DNA of 64,000 nucleotides. Source: Phytohabitans suffuscus (lineage in GTDB: Bacteria; Actinomycetota; Actinomycetes; Mycobacteriales; Micromonosporaceae). Below, piece after piece: positions 24,903-33,023 of the stretch. The stretch is taken from contig NZ_AP022871.1 in NCBI RefSeq assembly GCF_011764565.1, positions 6,014,320-6,078,319 on the forward strand. Reading direction: 5' to 3'. Both the position numbers and the translations under genes were made by a program. Below the pieces are notes generated by a model. It was not told the origin of the DNA. It made no database searches and worked only from the letters and a program-made list of their open reading frames with translations. Position 1 is the stretch's first letter. Each line of letters begins with the position of its first letter.

Positions 24903-26078
24903 TCAGACGTCGATGACGCCGGAGCTCGCCGGTGGGGCGAGGAAGATGTCCTCGTCCTCCTGCAGCTTGCCGGCGCGGGTGGCGTCGGTGGCGTCGGCCG
25001 CGCCGGGGTGGCCGCCGCCGGCCATCGGGGTCATCGGGAGGAACGGTGGGGCGGTGCCGGGGCCGCCCGGTCCCGCCGCGAGCCTGGCCGCCATCACGGC
25101 CGGGGGTGGGGTGGCGGCCGGGCCCATGCCGGGGGTGCCGAGGGAGGCGATGCTGCCCAGTCCCTTGCCGAGGCCGCCGGCACCGCCGCCTATGCCGCCG
25201 CCGAGGCCCCCTCCGCCGCCGGCGCCGGCGAGGCTGGTGCCGAGGCGGCCGTCGTCGAGGCCGCTGCCACCGGGGTCGAAGCCGGTGTCGGGCAGGGGCG
25301 TGTCCACGCCGGGCAGGTCCGGCGCGGTGACCGGGGGCGTGTCGAGCGGGGGGAGGTCGGTGGCCGGCGTGGTGGCCGGCGGCAGTGGCGTCTGTGCGGT
25401 CGGGAGGGTGGACGGCGGCGAGCTCAGGGCGGAGGCCGGCTGGCCGGTGCCGGTCGTCCTGGCGGTACGGCCGGCGCCGGTGCCGGCGCCCTTGTTGACG
25501 CCGGGCACCGGGACCACCGTGCCGGCGGGCATGTCCTCGGCGGCCAGCCGGTACTCTTCGCAGAGGCGGCGGTAGGCGGCCTGTGCCCGCTGCTGCGCCG
25601 ATCGGAAGAACTCCTCCGCCTTCATGAGGGCGGAGGCCGGCCAGCCCTGGGGGTCGGGCCCGATGAGGGTCTGCCAGAAGCTGTGCGGCTGGATGTTGGC
25701 CGGGACGCCGTGCGTCACGAAGTCCGTCTGCAGCGCCTTGACCTGCTCGTACTGCCAGCTCGGCACCGGGATGGTCCGCACGGCGAGGACCAGGGCGTCG
25801 GCGCAGCGTTTCAGGCCCCGGGCGGTCCTGCGGTGCTGCTCCGAGTCCGCCTTGACGGCCTCGACCAGCTCCCTGAGGTGCTGGCGGAACGCCTCGGCCC
25901 CGGGGCCCTTCCAGGACTGGGCGTTCTTGCGGGACAGCTCTTCGAGCCAGTTGACGGTCTGGTTCGACTGCTCCAGCGCCTCCTGCCATTGGCTCTGGGC
26001 GTACGTCACGGCGAGGTGGTTGCTGGAGATGGTGACCCACTCGACGATGTCTTCCCAGCTCGGCATCGCGTCGGTCAT
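24903..26078 (-). CDS. WXG-type candidate ESX substrate with long Pro/Gly-rich tail
   Basis: 391 residues. N-terminal ~100 residues are helical with a WXG-like turn (SWKGPGAEAFRQHL); a second helical segment extends to ~195 (AYRRLCEEYRLAAEDM). From ~200 the chain is Pro/Thr- then Gly-rich (GGGGGLGGGIGGGAGGLGKG) and ends in an acidic hydrophobic tail EDEDIFLAPPASSGVIDV. The layout resembles long secreted ESX proteins (Esp/PPE-like) of actinomycetes; no catalytic domain is seen. It is the last gene of a minus-strand cluster of four. The tail resembles those of the genes at 26487 and 37497. Confidence 0.7.
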   Translation of the reverse strand: MTDAMPSWEDIVEWVTISSNHLAVTYAQSQWQEALEQSNQTVNWLEELSRKNAQSWKGPGAEAFRQHLRELVEAVKADSEQHRRTARGLKRCADALVLAVRTIPVPSWQYEQVKALQTDFVTHGVPANIQPHSFWQTLIGPDPQGWPASALMKAEEFFRSAQQRAQAAYRRLCEEYRLAAEDMPAGTVVPVPGVNKGAGTGAGRTARTTGTGQPASALSSPPSTLPTAQTPLPPATTPATDLPPLDTPPVTAPDLPGVDTPLPDTGFDPGGSGLDDGRLGTSLAGAGGGGGLGGGIGGGAGGLGKGLGSIASLGTPGMGPAATPPPAVMAARLAAGPGGPGTAPPFLPMTPMAGGGHPGAADATDATRAGKLQEDEDIFLAPPASSGVIDV

Positions 26079-26094
26079 GGCGCCGCCTCCTGTC

Positions 26095-26478
26095 TCACCG
26101 CCGCCGCCCGAGCCGGTTCAGGACCTGGGCCGCGTCCAGCTTGTTGCGCTCCTCGACGGTCTTGTACTCCTTGGCGATGTCGCGCAGGGCCTGCGCCGTG
26201 TCGTGGCAGGCCGTCACGAGGTTCTGCAGGTTGCGCTGGACGGCCACCCGCGTGCCGTCGGTCTTGCGGTGCAGCTCGGGAACCCCGCCGACGGGGTAGC
26301 CGCCGAACGCGGAGCCGCCCCTCCCGCCGCGCGACACCGTCGCCTCGTCCGCCGCCCGCACGCACGACTGTCCCTTTTGGAGCAGCCGTACGAGCGTGTC
26401 CAGGTAGGTGCCCACGCCCTCCAGATGGCGGACGTCGACCGCGATCTGCCCCAGTGCCTTCGCGATGTCGCCGGACAT
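26095..26478 (-). CDS. Small ESX-associated protein with YxxxE signal
   Basis: 127 residues, helical, with a Gly-rich loop (RGGRGGSAFGGYPVGG) in the middle. Near the C-terminus it has EYKTVEERN, matching the YxxxD/E general secretion signal of type VII substrates. It is paralogous to the 127-aa product at 37133: both share a VDxxxLxG N-terminal stretch and Y(K/R)TVEExN in the same place. Probably exported as a heterodimer with a neighbouring WXG protein; this is inference. It starts 8 bp after the stop of the upstream gene at 26487. Confidence 0.7.
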   Translation of the reverse strand: MSGDIAKALGQIAVDVRHLEGVGTYLDTLVRLLQKGQSCVRAADEATVSRGGRGGSAFGGYPVGGVPELHRKTDGTRVAVQRNLQNLVTACHDTAQALRDIAKEYKTVEERNKLDAAQVLNRLGRRR

Positions 26479-26486
26479 GCCGCGCC

Positions 26487-27532
26487 CTACCGGAGCACCG
26501 CGTCGGGTGCCTCGCCCTGCTCCCAGGGCTCTTCGTCCTCGGCCAGCTCGGTCCGCCGTTCCGGCCGGTCGCCTCCGCCCGCGCCGCCGGCACCCGCGCC
26601 CCCGCCGTACGGCACCATCGGGGTGGCACCGGCCGCACCGCGCGCCGCCCCGCCGCCGGCCGCACCGATGACACCGCCGGCCGCCGCGCCCGCCGCGCCG
26701 CCGCCGAGCATCACGCCCGTGCCGGCGAGCGGGGCGTTGAACCCGCCGGGACCGCCGGCGCCGAGGTGTACGCCGGCGCCGCCCAGCGTGGCCGTGCCCA
26801 GTCCCGCCGCGCCGGCCAGCCCGGTGCCGGTGAGGCCCGGGTCGGTGCCGGCCACCGTGACGGTGGTCGGGACACCGCCCGGCAGGGGGCGGGGACGGTG
26901 CTTCCGGTGCCGGGCGGGGGGCCGGGCACGGTGGTGCCGGGGATCGTGCCGGGGACCACTGTGGACGGTGCGGTGCCGGCGCCCGCGGACGGCGGGAAGA
27001 GCTTCGCGTCCAGCCAGCCGCCGAGGTAGTCCAGCGCCACCTGCGCGATGGCCGCCGCCACCTGCGTGTCGACCGCCTTCGACTGGCCGACCGACGCGTT
27101 GATCTGGGCGGTCAGCATGCCCGCGACCGCGCGGAAGACACCCATCGAGCCCGGGTGCGTGCTGGCGAACGAGTAGTGCCACGGGCCGGGCTGGACGGTG
27201 CCGGTCGGCGCCACCACGTACCGCCCGGACTGCGCGGCCGTGACCGTCGCCTCCGTGGTGAGCTTCGCGACCTGGAGCTGCGCCGCGCCCGCCCCCGCGG
27301 TGGCCTGTATCTGGGTCATCGAGGTGAGCAGCTGCTGGAACAGCGTCATGAACTGGCCCAGGCTCTGCTGCTGCCCACCCTGCGAGGCGCCCTTCCAGCC
27401 GGCGACGCTGGCGGCCGTCCGGATCAGGTTGGCGAGATTGTTGATGTTGGCCGCTGCGGCGCCGACCTCGGTGGCGGCCGCCGTGGAGGCCACCGGCTGC
27501 GAGCCCATGAGGTTCAGGAACGGAGTCGCCAT
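26487..27532 (-). CDS. ESX-locus Gly-rich protein with acidic C-terminal tail (frameshifted)
   Basis: Start ATG 27532 (MATPFLNLMGSQPVASTAAATEVGAAAANINN). The first ~215 residues are Ala/Gln-rich helices followed by a VVPGTIPGTTVPG linker; the frame slips in GGGGG 26885-26889 and continues as LPGGVPTTVTVAGTDPGL into Gly/Ala-rich sequence. It ends AEDEEPWEQGEAPDAVLR. Corrected length ~348. No known domain. It is predicted surface or secreted component of the ESX locus by position and composition. The C-terminal W-acidic-APDAVL tail recalls SPPAVLGG of the gene at 37497. Confidence 0.65.
26885..26889 (-). other. Apparent frameshift in Gly-rich ESX-locus gene
   Basis: STVPAP in one frame continues as LPGGVPTTVTV in another if one C (minus strand) is added to the run. 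Confidence 0.7.
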
Positions 27533-27534
27533 CG

Positions 27535-27864
27535 CTAGACCGTCCCCGCCGAACCGGTGATCTCCGTACGCAGCCGCACGGCCTCCGCGCTGGACCGCTG
27601 CTCCAGGGCCACCTTCTCCTGGACGGTGTGCCGCAGGCCCTCGGCGTGGCCGCGGCCCGTCTCGGTCAGCCTGCGCACGGCCTCGGTGACCTGTGCCGCG
27701 TACTGCAGCATCGTGGCGGCGCTGGCGAAGCCGGTGTTGAGCCCGGCGGCCCGGTGCATCGCGCCGACCGCCGTGACGATCATGCCGGTCAGCTGGCCGA
27801 CCAGGTCGTCGGTCTGGTTGGCCGCCTGGGTCAGCTTGGGCAGGGGAGTGGTTATCTCGTTCAT
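27535..27864 (-). CDS. Small helical ESX-associated protein
   Basis: 109 residues, all helical (MNEITTPLPKLTQAANQTDDLVGQLTGMIVTAVGAMHRAAGL...), about the size of a WXG100 protein but without a clear WXG. It is the first gene of the minus-strand cluster running to 24903 and stops 2 bp before the next start. The 45-bp gap to the divergent gene at 27910 must hold promoters for both directions. Role as an export partner is inferred. Confidence 0.6.
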   Translation of the reverse strand: MNEITTPLPKLTQAANQTDDLVGQLTGMIVTAVGAMHRAAGLNTGFASAATMLQYAAQVTEAVRRLTETGRGHAEGLRHTVQEKVALEQRSSAEAVRLRTEITGSAGTV

Positions 27865-27909
27865 CCTCGTACCTCTCCTCGGTGGGTACGCTCGGTCCGG
27901 AGGTGTGCG

Positions 27910-28236
27910 ATGTCGACTCCGCCAGCCGGTCCACAGCCGTCGGTAGACGAACTGACGGCCGGGATCCAACGCGTGCTCGCCGGGACGTACCGGGGGCGTG
28001 ACCCCGCCGGTCTCGCGCTCGCCACCGTCGACGGCGAAGGGCTGGTGGTGGACGTCCGGCTCGCGCCCACCGTCGCGCGGTACGGGACGCGGGCCGTGGA
28101 GGACGCGATCCGGCAGGCGGTGACCGCGGCCCAGCGGTCCATCGTGGACGCGTTCGAGGCGCTGACCGCCGGCCCGCGTCCGGAGCCGCCGTCGATGCTC
28201 GACAACGTTCCGCCCGCCGGTGAGGAGCCGTCGTGA
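27910..28236 (+). CDS. YbaB/EbfC-like protein 1 (EspL-type)
   Basis: 108 residues. The central pattern TVDGEGLVVDVRLAPTVARYGTRAVEDAIRQAVTAAQRSIVDAF matches the YbaB/EbfC fold (beta strands carrying G-x-V-x-x-V, then a long helix). YbaB proteins are nucleoid-associated dimers; the mycobacterial ESX-1 protein EspL belongs to this family, so its presence in an ESX locus is consistent. It overlaps the next, related gene by 4 bp (GTGA). Confidence 0.65.
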   Translation: MSTPPAGPQPSVDELTAGIQRVLAGTYRGRDPAGLALATVDGEGLVVDVRLAPTVARYGTRAVEDAIRQAVTAAQRSIVDAFEALTAGPRPEPPSMLDNVPPAGEEPS

Positions 28237-28595
28237 ACGATCCCGAGGAGGCCCGCCAGGTCGAGCTGGCCGAGGCCACGTCCGCCGCGCTGGCCCGGAT
28301 GGGCGAGGCGGCGCAGCGGCTGGCCGCGGTCGAGACGGAGGGCGGCACCCGGGACGGCCGGGTCACGGTGCGGGTCACCGGCGGCGGCGCGGTCGTGCGG
28401 GTCCGCCTCAGCGACGACGCGGTGCGCGGCTACGGCCACGCGAAGCTGGGCTCGGTCGTCGCCCGTACGCTGCGCGCCACCCAGGAGCGGGCCCGAGCCG
28501 CGTACGAGCGGGACGTCGCCGGATTCACCCCGCCCGAGGTCGCCGAGTCGGCCCGGCTGCTCGACGAGGCCCGCCGCCGGGGTGGCTCCGCCTGA
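28233..28595 (+). CDS. YbaB/EbfC-like protein 2 (EspL-type)
   Basis: 120 residues from GTG 28233. Long N-terminal helix (EEARQVELAEATSAALARMGEAAQRLAAV), then DGRVTVRVTGGGAVVRVRLSDDAVRGYGHAKLGSVVARTLRATQERARAAYE, a clear YbaB-type sheet and helix. The tandem arrangement with the preceding gene suggests a heterodimer. Its stop lies 17 bp from the convergent stop at 28613. Confidence 0.65.
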   Translation: MNDPEEARQVELAEATSAALARMGEAAQRLAAVETEGGTRDGRVTVRVTGGGAVVRVRLSDDAVRGYGHAKLGSVVARTLRATQERARAAYERDVAGFTPPEVAESARLLDEARRRGGSA

Positions 28596-28612
28596 GCCGG
28601 ACGCCGCGGCGC

Positions 28613-29854
28613 TCACGGCGTCTCCGGGATCTGGAAGGTGCGGCCGTCGACGTCGACGCTGTACTTCGTGCTCCCGCCCGGCTGGGGCACCGCGTTGTAG
28701 GTCGGGAACCGGCCGCCGCCGAGCGCCCGCGGGGTGGGCCAGTCTCCGCCCCGCGCCGGGGTGGGGCGGCTGGCCAGCCGCTGCAACACGCCGGCCTGCT
28801 CGTTGATCCGGTCCTTGGCGTAGACGTACCCCATCGCGGAGCCCGTGGCGCCTCCGTAGAGCAGCCAGTAGTCCTTGAGCTTGCCCAGGATCCTGCCGAG
28901 GTTTCCCAGCGTGTACTGGATGAGGTAGAGGATGCCGGTGAGGATCCACCACAGCCTCTTGAGCCTCGTGGCGATGAAGGTCCTGATGGCGCGGAAGATC
29001 TCCACGACCGCGTCGCGGATCTGCTTGGCCATCTCCTGGAGCCGCTGGCGCACGCTCCTCTTCTCTTCGGGCGTGGTGGCCTTCTTGCCCTCCTCGACCG
29101 CCTGGATGTACGCACGGGCGGCCTTGGCCAGGCCCGACAGGTAGGTGAGCAGCGAGCCGGCGTACTTGAGCACCTCGGCCAGGGCGCGCAGGCAGAACAG
29201 CATGAAGGCGATGTAGAACCCCTGCACGCCGAACATCACGCTCTCGATCGAGGGCGGCACCGACCTGGCGATCTCCGCTACGTGCGCGGCCGCCAGCGCC
29301 TGCTGGGGGACGTGCTCGTGGCGGTACCGCTCGGACACGCGCCCCTCCCACCGCAGCGGAGCCCACGCGCTGGTGCCGGGCACCGGCTTGGAGCCGAAGT
29401 TGTCCGGCCGGATGCCGGCGGCCACCTCGCCGGTGATGTCCCTGATGGTCAGCCACTTGAGCTTGTCGCGGGAGAGCATGTTGATCGTCGGCTCGTCCTG
29501 CCCCAGGGCGACGAGCACCTTGGAGAACGCGCTCACGAGGGCCGGCACGATGTGGTTGAAGAAGAGGGAGTACAGGTCGACGACGGCCGCCACCTGAAGG
29601 TCACGCGGGTAGACGTCGGCGGTCTCGCTGTCGATCGCGCCCTTCGTCCTGGTCAGCAGGCCGCTCGCGGCGGTGGTCATGGCCTGCGTGTCGGAAAGCA
29701 GCCGCCACACCGCCGGCCACGCCTGGTCGGGGTTCGACTTGAGCGGTTCGAGTTCCTTCTCGGCCTTCTCCCGTGCCTGCTCCAGCTGCCGCACGAGGCT
29801 GGGAAACTCGGTCGCGAGCGCGTCCAACCCGCCGACCGAAACAGTGCCCGACAC
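28613..29854 (-). CDS. Unknown ESX-locus membrane protein (413 aa)
   Basis: 413 residues. N-terminal ~100 residues form WXG-like helices (LDALATEFPSLVRQLEQAREKAEKELEPL), followed by hydrophobic segments around ~200-235 (VMFGVQGFYIAFMLFCLRALAEVL) and ~290-320 (LWWILTGILYLIQYTLGNLG). The C-terminus ends YSVDVDGRTFQIPETP. Probably membrane-inserting. No catalytic motif recognised. It could be an exported pore- or toxin-like substrate whose N-terminal helices bind the 123-aa protein encoded next to it, or a structural part of the apparatus. Confidence 0.65.
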   Translation of the reverse strand: MSGTVSVGGLDALATEFPSLVRQLEQAREKAEKELEPLKSNPDQAWPAVWRLLSDTQAMTTAASGLLTRTKGAIDSETADVYPRDLQVAAVVDLYSLFFNHIVPALVSAFSKVLVALGQDEPTINMLSRDKLKWLTIRDITGEVAAGIRPDNFGSKPVPGTSAWAPLRWEGRVSERYRHEHVPQQALAAAHVAEIARSVPPSIESVMFGVQGFYIAFMLFCLRALAEVLKYAGSLLTYLSGLAKAARAYIQAVEEGKKATTPEEKRSVRQRLQEMAKQIRDAVVEIFRAIRTFIATRLKRLWWILTGILYLIQYTLGNLGRILGKLKDYWLLYGGATGSAMGYVYAKDRINEQAGVLQRLASRPTPARGGDWPTPRALGGGRFPTYNAVPQPGGSTKYSVDVDGRTFQIPETP

Positions 29855-29885
29855 TATTGCCCTCCCTCCAGGGAACCGGCCTGGC

Positions 29886-30257
29886 CTACGGCCCGGAACC
29901 GCGGTTCAGCGACTTTGCCAGCAAGCGGTTGTACTCTTCGAGCTTTTGGTAGAAGTCGGCCGTGGACAGCAGCATCCCGGACAGCTGGTCCATCGCCGTC
30001 ATGCCCTGGCCGCAGAGCGTCTGCGTCCGCTGGATCAGCGTGCCGTACGCGACGAGGAAGGGCTCGAGGATCGAGTTGGCGCCGGGCGTCGCACCCTTGA
30101 CCTCGAGTGACTGAAGCTCGCTGTCGGCCGCGGCCAGCCTCGTCTTCCAGCCGCTCCACTTCGGCGCCTCGTTGTCGCGCAGCTCGTCGGTCACGACGCG
30201 GTAGTCGGTCCGGCTCGGATCGCCGAACGCGTCGTTGAGGCTCTCGATCTCGCTCAT
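29886..30257 (-). CDS. WXG-like ESX substrate with YxxxE signal
   Basis: 123 residues. WSGWKTRL near residue 34 is a WXG-type turn; the C-terminus has FYQKLEEYN, a YxxxE export signal. Length and fold match WXG100-like chaperone/substrate partners. The start overlaps the stop of the upstream gene (ATGA), and the 413-aa gene follows after 31 bp; the pair probably acts together. Confidence 0.7.
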   Translation of the reverse strand: MSEIESLNDAFGDPSRTDYRVVTDELRDNEAPKWSGWKTRLAAADSELQSLEVKGATPGANSILEPFLVAYGTLIQRTQTLCGQGMTAMDQLSGMLLSTADFYQKLEEYNRLLAKSLNRGSGP

Positions 30258-30952
30258 CGTGCTCCTTCCCGCCGCTGCCGGGGGATCCGCTCGAACAGCT
30301 CGCCGAAGACCGCCTCGGCACGGGCCATCCCGTCCGCACCGGCCGACAGCCCGGCGCGGGCGGCCGCCAGTGCCCGGTCGAGCGCCTCGCCCAGCTCGCC
30401 GGCCTCCTGGCGGGAGACCCAGTCCGGGTCGGCCTCGCACGACACGGACCCGGCCGGGTCCAGGGTCAGCGAGAGCCGGCCGCCGGCGGCCGTACCCGTG
30501 GCCGACCCGGTGCCGCCCAGCCCGGCGAGGATCGGGCCGAGGTGGTCGAGCGCGTCCGCGACGACCGCGTCGAGCGGCCGCGGCTGGCGGTGGGCCGGAG
30601 CGGGCCGCGGGGCCGGTGCGTCCTCGGTGAACGCCCGGTGCAGCCGCGTGAACCACTCCCGCGGGTCGGCACCGGACGGTGCCGACGCCTCCCACGCCGC
30701 AGTGCCGGCGGCGGCGCACGCCTCGGCGACGGCGCCGGCGAGCCCGGTGGCGCCGAGGGCGCGGTGCCAGCCCGGATCCACCACGAAGGACTCGGGGATC
30801 CCGTCCCGGCCGACCACCGCGTGGACGGTGCCGGTCCGGTCGGATCCGGTGGAACGGGCGGGCGCCGCCGCCTCGGCCGCCGCGAACACCTCGTCCGCCC
30901 GGGACAGCCGCGCGTACGCGCCGGCGATCTCCCGCAGCGCCTCGTCGTACAT
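30254..30952 (-). CDS. ESX-locus protein with YbaB-like N-terminal domain
   Basis: 232 residues. Residues ~1-95 follow the YbaB pattern (MYDEALREIAGAYARLSRADEVF helix, then TVHAVVGRDGIPESFVVDPGWHRALGATGLAGAVAEACAAA). A second similar unit appears at ~150-215 (GRLSLTLDPAGSVSCEADPDWVSRQEAGELGEALDRALAAAR). It is the third YbaB-like gene in this locus. It overlaps the 123-aa gene by 4 bp and follows the mycosin gene by 13 bp. Function unknown; EspL-like stabilising role is a guess. Confidence 0.6.
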   Translation of the reverse strand: MYDEALREIAGAYARLSRADEVFAAAEAAAPARSTGSDRTGTVHAVVGRDGIPESFVVDPGWHRALGATGLAGAVAEACAAAGTAAWEASAPSGADPREWFTRLHRAFTEDAPAPRPAPAHRQPRPLDAVVADALDHLGPILAGLGGTGSATGTAAGGRLSLTLDPAGSVSCEADPDWVSRQEAGELGEALDRALAAARAGLSAGADGMARAEAVFGELFERIPRQRREGAR

Positions 30953-30965
30953 CTGCCACCACCTC

Positions 30966-32189
30966 TCAGTCGTCGACCCGGTCGCCGGCCCGCCAGCCGC
31001 GCCGCCGCCCGCGGCGTACCACCGGCACGCCGGCCAGCACGAGCAGGGCGGCGGCGGCACCGGCGACCGCCAGCGGGACCGCCACCCGCGTCACGTCCGC
31101 GAGCGGGTCGGGGCGGGTGGCCGGCGGCGGCACGCCCCGCGCCCGTACCGCCGGGACGCCCCGATCGCCGCGCAGCGCCCCGACCGCGCGGGCCGGGTCG
31201 ACCACGCCGTAGCCGACCTCCTCGTTCCACCGGCCGGCGGGATGGTCGGCGGTCTCGGTGATCCGGCGCGCCACCCCGTCCGGCCTGAGCGCGGGCTCGC
31301 GCGCCCGGATCAGCGCGGCCAGGCCGGAGACGTACCCGGCGGCGAAGCTCGTGCCGCCCTCCTCGGTGAACAGGTAGCCGCCGCCGGCCGGCGCCGGGCC
31401 GGCGATGCGCGCGCCGGGCGCCGCGACGTCGACGTGCGCGCCGGCGATCGAGCTCCGCACGTGCGCGCCGTCCTGGTCGACGCCGGCGACCGCGATGACC
31501 CCGTCGTACCCGGCCGGGAAGACCCCCGACCGTCCCTGTTGGACGGAGTCGTCGGTCTCGTTCTGGTTGCCGGCGGCGGCGACCACCACCACGCCCCGGT
31601 CCAGCGCGTGGCGCACCGCCGCCTCCAGTTCGTCGGTGTGCGGCGTGGTGAGCGACAGGTTGACCACGCCGGCGTCGCCCACGTCGACCGCCCACCGGAT
31701 CGCCTCGGCGATCCGGTCGGACAGGTCGGGCTCGAACGACCTGCGCTGGTCGCGCAGGACGCGGACCGGTACGACCGTCGCGTCCGGGGCGACACCGTGA
31801 AACCGGAACCCGGCACTGGTGTGCTCCCGCCCGGCGATGATGCCGGCGATCAGCGTGCCGTGGCCGTTCTCGTCGCAGTCGCCCTCGCCGTCCGGGGACA
31901 GGAAGTCGCGGCCCGGCCGGACCTTGCCGCGCAGCGTGGCGTGGTCGGCGGACACCCCGGAGTCGACGACCGCGACCCGCACGCCCTGACCGGTGCTCAG
32001 GGGCCAGGCCAGGTCCGGCCGGAGCCGGGCCAGCGGCCACGGCGCCTCCACCAAGGGGTTCGCCACGGCCGGCCCGCAGGCCACCCGCGCGGCCGCCGCC
32101 GGCGCGCCGGGTGCCAGGGACAGCGCGGTGCAGGTGAGTGAGGCCGCGGCGAGAGCCGCCAGCGCCCGCGGGCGAACCGACTCCGCCAC
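30966..32189 (-). CDS. mycP: Mycosin: type VII secretion-associated subtilisin-like protease
   Basis: 407 residues from GTG 32189 (GGAAGGGGG nine bases upstream; GTG 32219 gives ten more residues). Signal peptide to ~APAAAA, then an S8 domain with the catalytic triad: Asp in VAVVDSGVSADH, His in DENGHGTLIAGI, Ser in EEGGTSFAAGYVSG, plus the oxyanion Asn in AAAGNQNETDD. A C-terminal membrane helix (VAVPLAVAGAAAALLVLAGVPVV) and basic tail anchor it. MycP is required for ESX stability and cleaves some substrates. It is downstream of the two WXG100 genes. Confidence 0.92.
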   Translation of the reverse strand: MAESVRPRALAALAAASLTCTALSLAPGAPAAAARVACGPAVANPLVEAPWPLARLRPDLAWPLSTGQGVRVAVVDSGVSADHATLRGKVRPGRDFLSPDGEGDCDENGHGTLIAGIIAGREHTSAGFRFHGVAPDATVVPVRVLRDQRRSFEPDLSDRIAEAIRWAVDVGDAGVVNLSLTTPHTDELEAAVRHALDRGVVVVAAAGNQNETDDSVQQGRSGVFPAGYDGVIAVAGVDQDGAHVRSSIAGAHVDVAAPGARIAGPAPAGGGYLFTEEGGTSFAAGYVSGLAALIRAREPALRPDGVARRITETADHPAGRWNEEVGYGVVDPARAVGALRGDRGVPAVRARGVPPPATRPDPLADVTRVAVPLAVAGAAAALLVLAGVPVVRRGRRRGWRAGDRVDD

Positions 32190-32231
32190 GACCCGCACCC
32201 CCTTCCCGGTACCGTCCACTGTCGACTGCGC

Positions 32232-32525
32232 TCAGGACCGTGAGGCCCAGAACTCCATCAGGTCGTCTTCGAGCTTTCCGTAGCGCTGCGCGATCTCGGT
32301 GACCCGGTTGCCGAGCCGGTTCAGCTTGCGGCTGGTGTCCCTCGACGCGTCCGTCCACTGCTCCTTGCGCCGGTTGAACTGCGGCAGCGACTTCTGGTCG
32401 GTCCAGTCCAGGTTCTGCAGGTCGTAGGTGAAGGCGTCGACCCGCTTGGAGAGCTGCTTCGCCTTGTCGACGACCTCCTGGCTGAGCTGCAGCATCCGCG
32501 GGACGTTGACATCGATGATGGTCAC
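32232..32525 (-). CDS. WXG100-family protein (EsxB-like)
   Basis: 97 residues, helix-turn-helix. The turn region is NLDWTDQKSLPQFNRRKEQW and the C-terminal RYGKLEDDL contains a YxxxE export signal. It lies 27 bp from the second WXG100-like gene, as expected of an EsxA/EsxB-type secreted heterodimer, and upstream of the mycosin gene. Confidence 0.8.
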   Translation of the reverse strand: MTIIDVNVPRMLQLSQEVVDKAKQLSKRVDAFTYDLQNLDWTDQKSLPQFNRRKEQWTDASRDTSRKLNRLGNRVTEIAQRYGKLEDDLMEFWASRS

Positions 32526-32552
32526 AGGAATCTCCTCCCTCCGGGTGGCGGC

Positions 32553-32891
32553 CTACCGCAGCCGGTAGCGCGGTGTACCTTCGCCGCCGGTGCCCCCGCC
32601 GCCGCCGGCGGTGTCCGTGTTCATGGCCTCGGTCTTGCGGACCGCGGCGCCGCTGCGGTCCATCAGGCCCTGCATGTTGTCGAGCTCCCTGGTGAGCTCC
32701 TCCTGCTCGGCCTTCCACACGCCGATCGTCTTCTGCATGTCCCGCCGCGAGTCGGCGTCCCAGACCTTCCACAGCTGGCCGAGCTTGGTATCCAGGTCCG
32801 TGAGGTCCTTCTTGATCGCGGCGAGCTGACCGCTCATCTTCGTGGCGGCCTCGCCCATGCTGCCGCTGCTGTAACGGCTGGACTGCGTCAT
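32553..32891 (-). CDS. WXG100-family protein (EsxA-like)
   Basis: 112 residues: helix, turn LWKVWDADSRRDMQ, helix (KTIGVWKAEQEELTRELDNMQGLMDRSGAA), then a flexible Gly-rich tail (GGGGGTGGEGTPRYRLR). No YxxxE signal, fitting the non-signal partner of the dimer. First of the pair after eccC. Confidence 0.8.
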   Translation of the reverse strand: MTQSSRYSSGSMGEAATKMSGQLAAIKKDLTDLDTKLGQLWKVWDADSRRDMQKTIGVWKAEQEELTRELDNMQGLMDRSGAAVRKTEAMNTDTAGGGGGTGGEGTPRYRLR

Positions 32892-32965
32892 GACACCACC
32901 CTTCGTAGTCTCGGGCGGGCGCCGCGCGGGACGCGGGCCGCCCGTGGCGAACCGGACGACTGGAC

Positions 32966-32987
32966 GTTGCGATCGGTCGATCGCAAC
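32966..32987. promoter_or_regulatory. Perfect inverted repeat between eccC and esx pair
   Basis: GTTGCGATCG-GT-CGATCGCAAC, 10-bp arms, in the 132-bp gap before the WXG100 pair. Could attenuate eccC transcripts or serve as an operator for the substrate genes. Confidence 0.5.
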
Positions 32988-33023
32988 GGGTCGCCGACAG
33001 TACGAGCGAACGCTCGGGGTGGT

